Notes under the pieces: generated by a model
Told to the model about the DNA's origin: nothing
The model's database searches: none
Seen by the model: the letters and a program-made list of their open reading frames with translations, nothing else
In this document: piece after piece, positions 38,546-39,822 of the stretch
Layout of the letters: each line of letters begins with the position of its first letter
Numbering within the stretch: position 1 is the stretch's first letter
Source: Polynucleobacter sp. 78F-HAINBA
Lineage (GTDB): Bacteria > Pseudomonadota > Gammaproteobacteria > Burkholderiales > Burkholderiaceae
NCBI RefSeq assembly: GCF_018882325.1
Contig: NZ_JACVOQ010000014.1
Span: forward strand, 1-39,822
DNA: 39,822 bases
Direction of reading: 5' to 3'
Made by a program: the position numbers and the translations under genes

Positions 38546-39367
38546 ATGAACGCAATAGATTTAAATCGTATTCAAGAAATTTTGGTGACTGCCGCAACAG
38601 ATATTGGTCTCAAGATTTTGGCTGCCATTGCATTTTGGGTTATTGGTCGCTGGTTGATCGGCATTGCCCTGAAGGTGATTCGTAGAGGGCTTGAAAGTCA
38701 AAAATTAGACCCAACCATTCTGCGATATGTGGGTTCAGTTGTTTCCGTAACCTTAAATATTCTTCTAGTCATTGGAATTCTGGGTTATTTCGGCATTCAG
38801 ACGACTAGCTTTGCAGCCTTAATTGCTACTGCCGGCGTTGCGATTGGTGCGGCATGGGCAGGCTTACTTTCCAATTTCGCAGCGGGTGTATTTGTAATTG
38901 TGTTGCGCCCTTTTAAGGTTGGTGACTTCATTACCGCTGGCGGTGTAACTGGAACTGTTAAAGAGATTGGCCTATTTTCATCCACCATCTATACGCCAGA
39001 TAACATTGCAACCATGATTGGCAATACTAAAATTTTGGGTGACACCATTCAGAACTTTAGCCACAGCCCTTATCGTCGAGTTGATCTTAAATGCCAACTA
39101 TCTGGTGCAGCTGACCAAGAGGCTGCCATGAAGCTCTTGCGTGAAAAGATTGCCTCTATTCCCAACGTACTACAAGACCCAGCTGTTGAAGTGAATATTC
39201 TGGAATTCAATTTAGTTGGTCCAGTATTGGCCGTGCGCCCTTACTGCAACAATAATCACTACTGGCAGGTCTATTTTGACAGCAACCGCGTAATGAGCGA
39301 ATCCCTTACTGCGGCTGGCTTCCCGGCGCCAATGGCATCACAAAATATGATCATGAAACAAAGTTAA
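38546..39367 (+). CDS. mscS: Small-conductance mechanosensitive channel, MscS family
   Basis: An inner-membrane channel of 273 residues that opens under membrane tension to protect against osmotic downshock. Three transmembrane helices lie at about 18-40, 63-84 and 89-121. The pore helix is the glycine/alanine-rich segment from AGVAIGAAWAGLLSN to RPFKVGDFI. The beta domain (GVTGTVKEIGLFSSTI) and a cytoplasmic alpha/beta domain follow. Size matches E. coli MscS (286). It is divergent from the autotransporter and 30 bases before the small secreted protein gene. Confidence 0.93.
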   Translation: MNAIDLNRIQEILVTAATDIGLKILAAIAFWVIGRWLIGIALKVIRRGLESQKLDPTILRYVGSVVSVTLNILLVIGILGYFGIQTTSFAALIATAGVAIGAAWAGLLSNFAAGVFVIVLRPFKVGDFITAGGVTGTVKEIGLFSSTIYTPDNIATMIGNTKILGDTIQNFSHSPYRRVDLKCQLSGAADQEAAMKLLREKIASIPNVLQDPAVEVNILEFNLVGPVLAVRPYCNNNHYWQVYFDSNRVMSESLTAAGFPAPMASQNMIMKQS

Positions 39368-39397
39368 TTTTGCAGCAACCAACCAGGAGAAGTGAAT

Positions 39398-39664
39398 ATG
39401 AAGAAAATCATCATCGCCTTAAGTATTGCATTTAGCTTTGCAATTCCATCTATTGCTTTTGCTGATCAAGCCGCTTGTGAAGCTAAGGCAGTAAGCAAAG
39501 AAGGTAAGCTACTCTATGGCGCAGCTAAAGATGCATCTATTAAAAAATGTATGGGTGATGCTAAGCCAAACGATTGCGAAGCTAAGGCAGTAAGCAAGGA
39601 TGGCAAGCCGCTGTATGGGGCTGCTAAAGCTGCGTCTATTAAGAAGTGTGAAGGCGGCAAGTGA
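39398..39664 (+). CDS. Small secreted Cys protein with internal duplication (PsiF-like)
   Basis: An 88-residue protein with a signal peptide (cleavage predicted after A22, SIAFA|DQ) and two near-identical 25-residue repeats, C27-C51 and C60-C84. Each begins CEAKAVSK, contains LYGAAK or PLYGAAK, and ends SIKKC. It resembles PsiF-repeat proteins, whose role is unknown. The two cysteines per repeat could form a disulfide in the periplasm. The ATG at 39398 has AGGAG eight bases upstream; a GTG two codons earlier is too close to that site. It follows mscS, perhaps on the same transcript. Confidence 0.75.
   Translation: MKKIIIALSIAFSFAIPSIAFADQAACEAKAVSKEGKLLYGAAKDASIKKCMGDAKPNDCEAKAVSKDGKPLYGAAKAASIKKCEGGK
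39476..39649 (+). repeat. Tandem duplication inside the PsiF-like gene
   Basis: Bases 39476-39550 and 39575-39649 are imperfect direct copies with a 99-base period. Differences are largely at third codon positions, showing selection on the protein after duplication. Confidence 0.8.
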
Positions 39665-39698
39665 ATACCTTTCGTATTAAGTTAAAAAGCCTCGCATT

Positions 39699-39723
39699 TG
39701 AACTGACCCACAAAAGTTGGACA
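39699..39723 (+). repeat. IS left terminal inverted repeat
   Basis: Begins TGAACTGACCC and ends GTTGGACA, matching the inverted copy at 103-127 at 21 of 25 positions. It is 34 bases after the PsiF-like gene, whose transcription runs into the IS in the sense direction. Confidence 0.8.
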
Positions 39724-39752
39724 CTAAATCCAACTCAAAGGGGTCAGCTTCA
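39699..39752 (+). promoter_or_regulatory. Inverted-repeat hairpin covering the orfA ribosome site
   Basis: The left repeat can fold onto the sequence before orfA. AGTTGGA (39715-39721) pairs with TCCAACT (39729-39735), CTGACCC (39703-39709) with GGGTCAG (39741-39747), and TGAA with TTCA at the base, with a small internal loop and a bulged C. The AAAGGGG ribosome site and the A of the ATG fall in the 3' arm. Only transcripts starting outside the IS contain the whole structure. Confidence 0.6.
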
Positions 39753-39822
39753 TGAGCAAACACAGCACTCAGTTCAAGCTAAAAGTGGTTACTGAGTATT
39801 TAAGGTCTGGGGGCTACCTCAG
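39752..39822 (+). CDS. IS3-family transposase OrfA, N-terminal fragment
   Basis: The first 23 complete codons of an OrfA helix-turn-helix protein, beginning MSKHSTQFKLKVVTEYL, the usual N-terminus of IS150-type OrfA. It is cut by the window edge. AAAGGGG is a good ribosome site nine bases before the ATG. OrfA and OrfB are normally joined by programmed frameshifting in this family, but the junction is not in the window. Confidence 0.8.
   Translation, partial: MSKHSTQFKLKVVTEYLRSGGYL

Overview
This window looks like a chromosomal segment of a Burkholderiaceae betaproteobacterium, most likely Polynucleobacter or a close relative. The basis is the isc gene order, the betaproteobacterial style of IscR, UvrB, isocitrate lyase and PHA depolymerase, moderate GC by eye, and small conserved genes (DUF1841, DUF2244). 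The genus is an inference from protein style; no search was run. No tRNA, rRNA, CRISPR array or prophage was seen, and no stretch over 300 bases lacks a gene.

Layout. Bases 1-127 are the 3' end of an IS3-family element. Minus-strand genes follow: the complete Fe-S operon iscR-iscS-iscU-iscA-hscB-hscA-fdx (5540 down to 167) and uvrB. From about 7980 to 12341 plus-strand genes encode an aromatic/aspartate aminotransferase, an intracellular PHA depolymerase, an RnfB-like ferredoxin, endonuclease III and DUF1841. Minus-strand genes then encode a HIT hydrolase, isocitrate lyase, an MFS permease and ClpB, the last behind a strong sigma-32 promoter. A mixed block follows (GIY-YIG protein, a translationally coupled Cys-rich/DUF2244 pair, AlkB). 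Next is the minus-strand run alaA-hom-thrC-moeA-moaD-moaE, which joins amino-acid synthesis to molybdopterin synthesis.

From 26217 to 33371 a plus-strand block encodes an Mth938-like protein and a lipid A L-Ara4N pathway: ArnT-like transferase, ArnB, ArnC, an ArnA split into separate formyltransferase and dehydrogenase genes, and ArnD. After bcp lies a roughly 160-nt intergenic segment with promoter, foldable RNA and strong intrinsic terminator just before the phoH ribosome site. A second terminator sits inside the start of the following NlpC/P60 lipoprotein gene. The right end holds an autotransporter, an MscS channel, a small secreted protein with an internal duplication, and the 5' end of an IS of the same family as at the left.

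The IS portions at the two ends are 127 and 124 bases long, as expected if this is a complete assembly contig broken at a repeated element. The most interesting items are the phoH leader, the IS-end hairpin over its own orfA start, the terminator within the lipoprotein signal sequence, helically phased ATTTAAC repeats upstream of the aminotransferase gene, and the split arn pathway.
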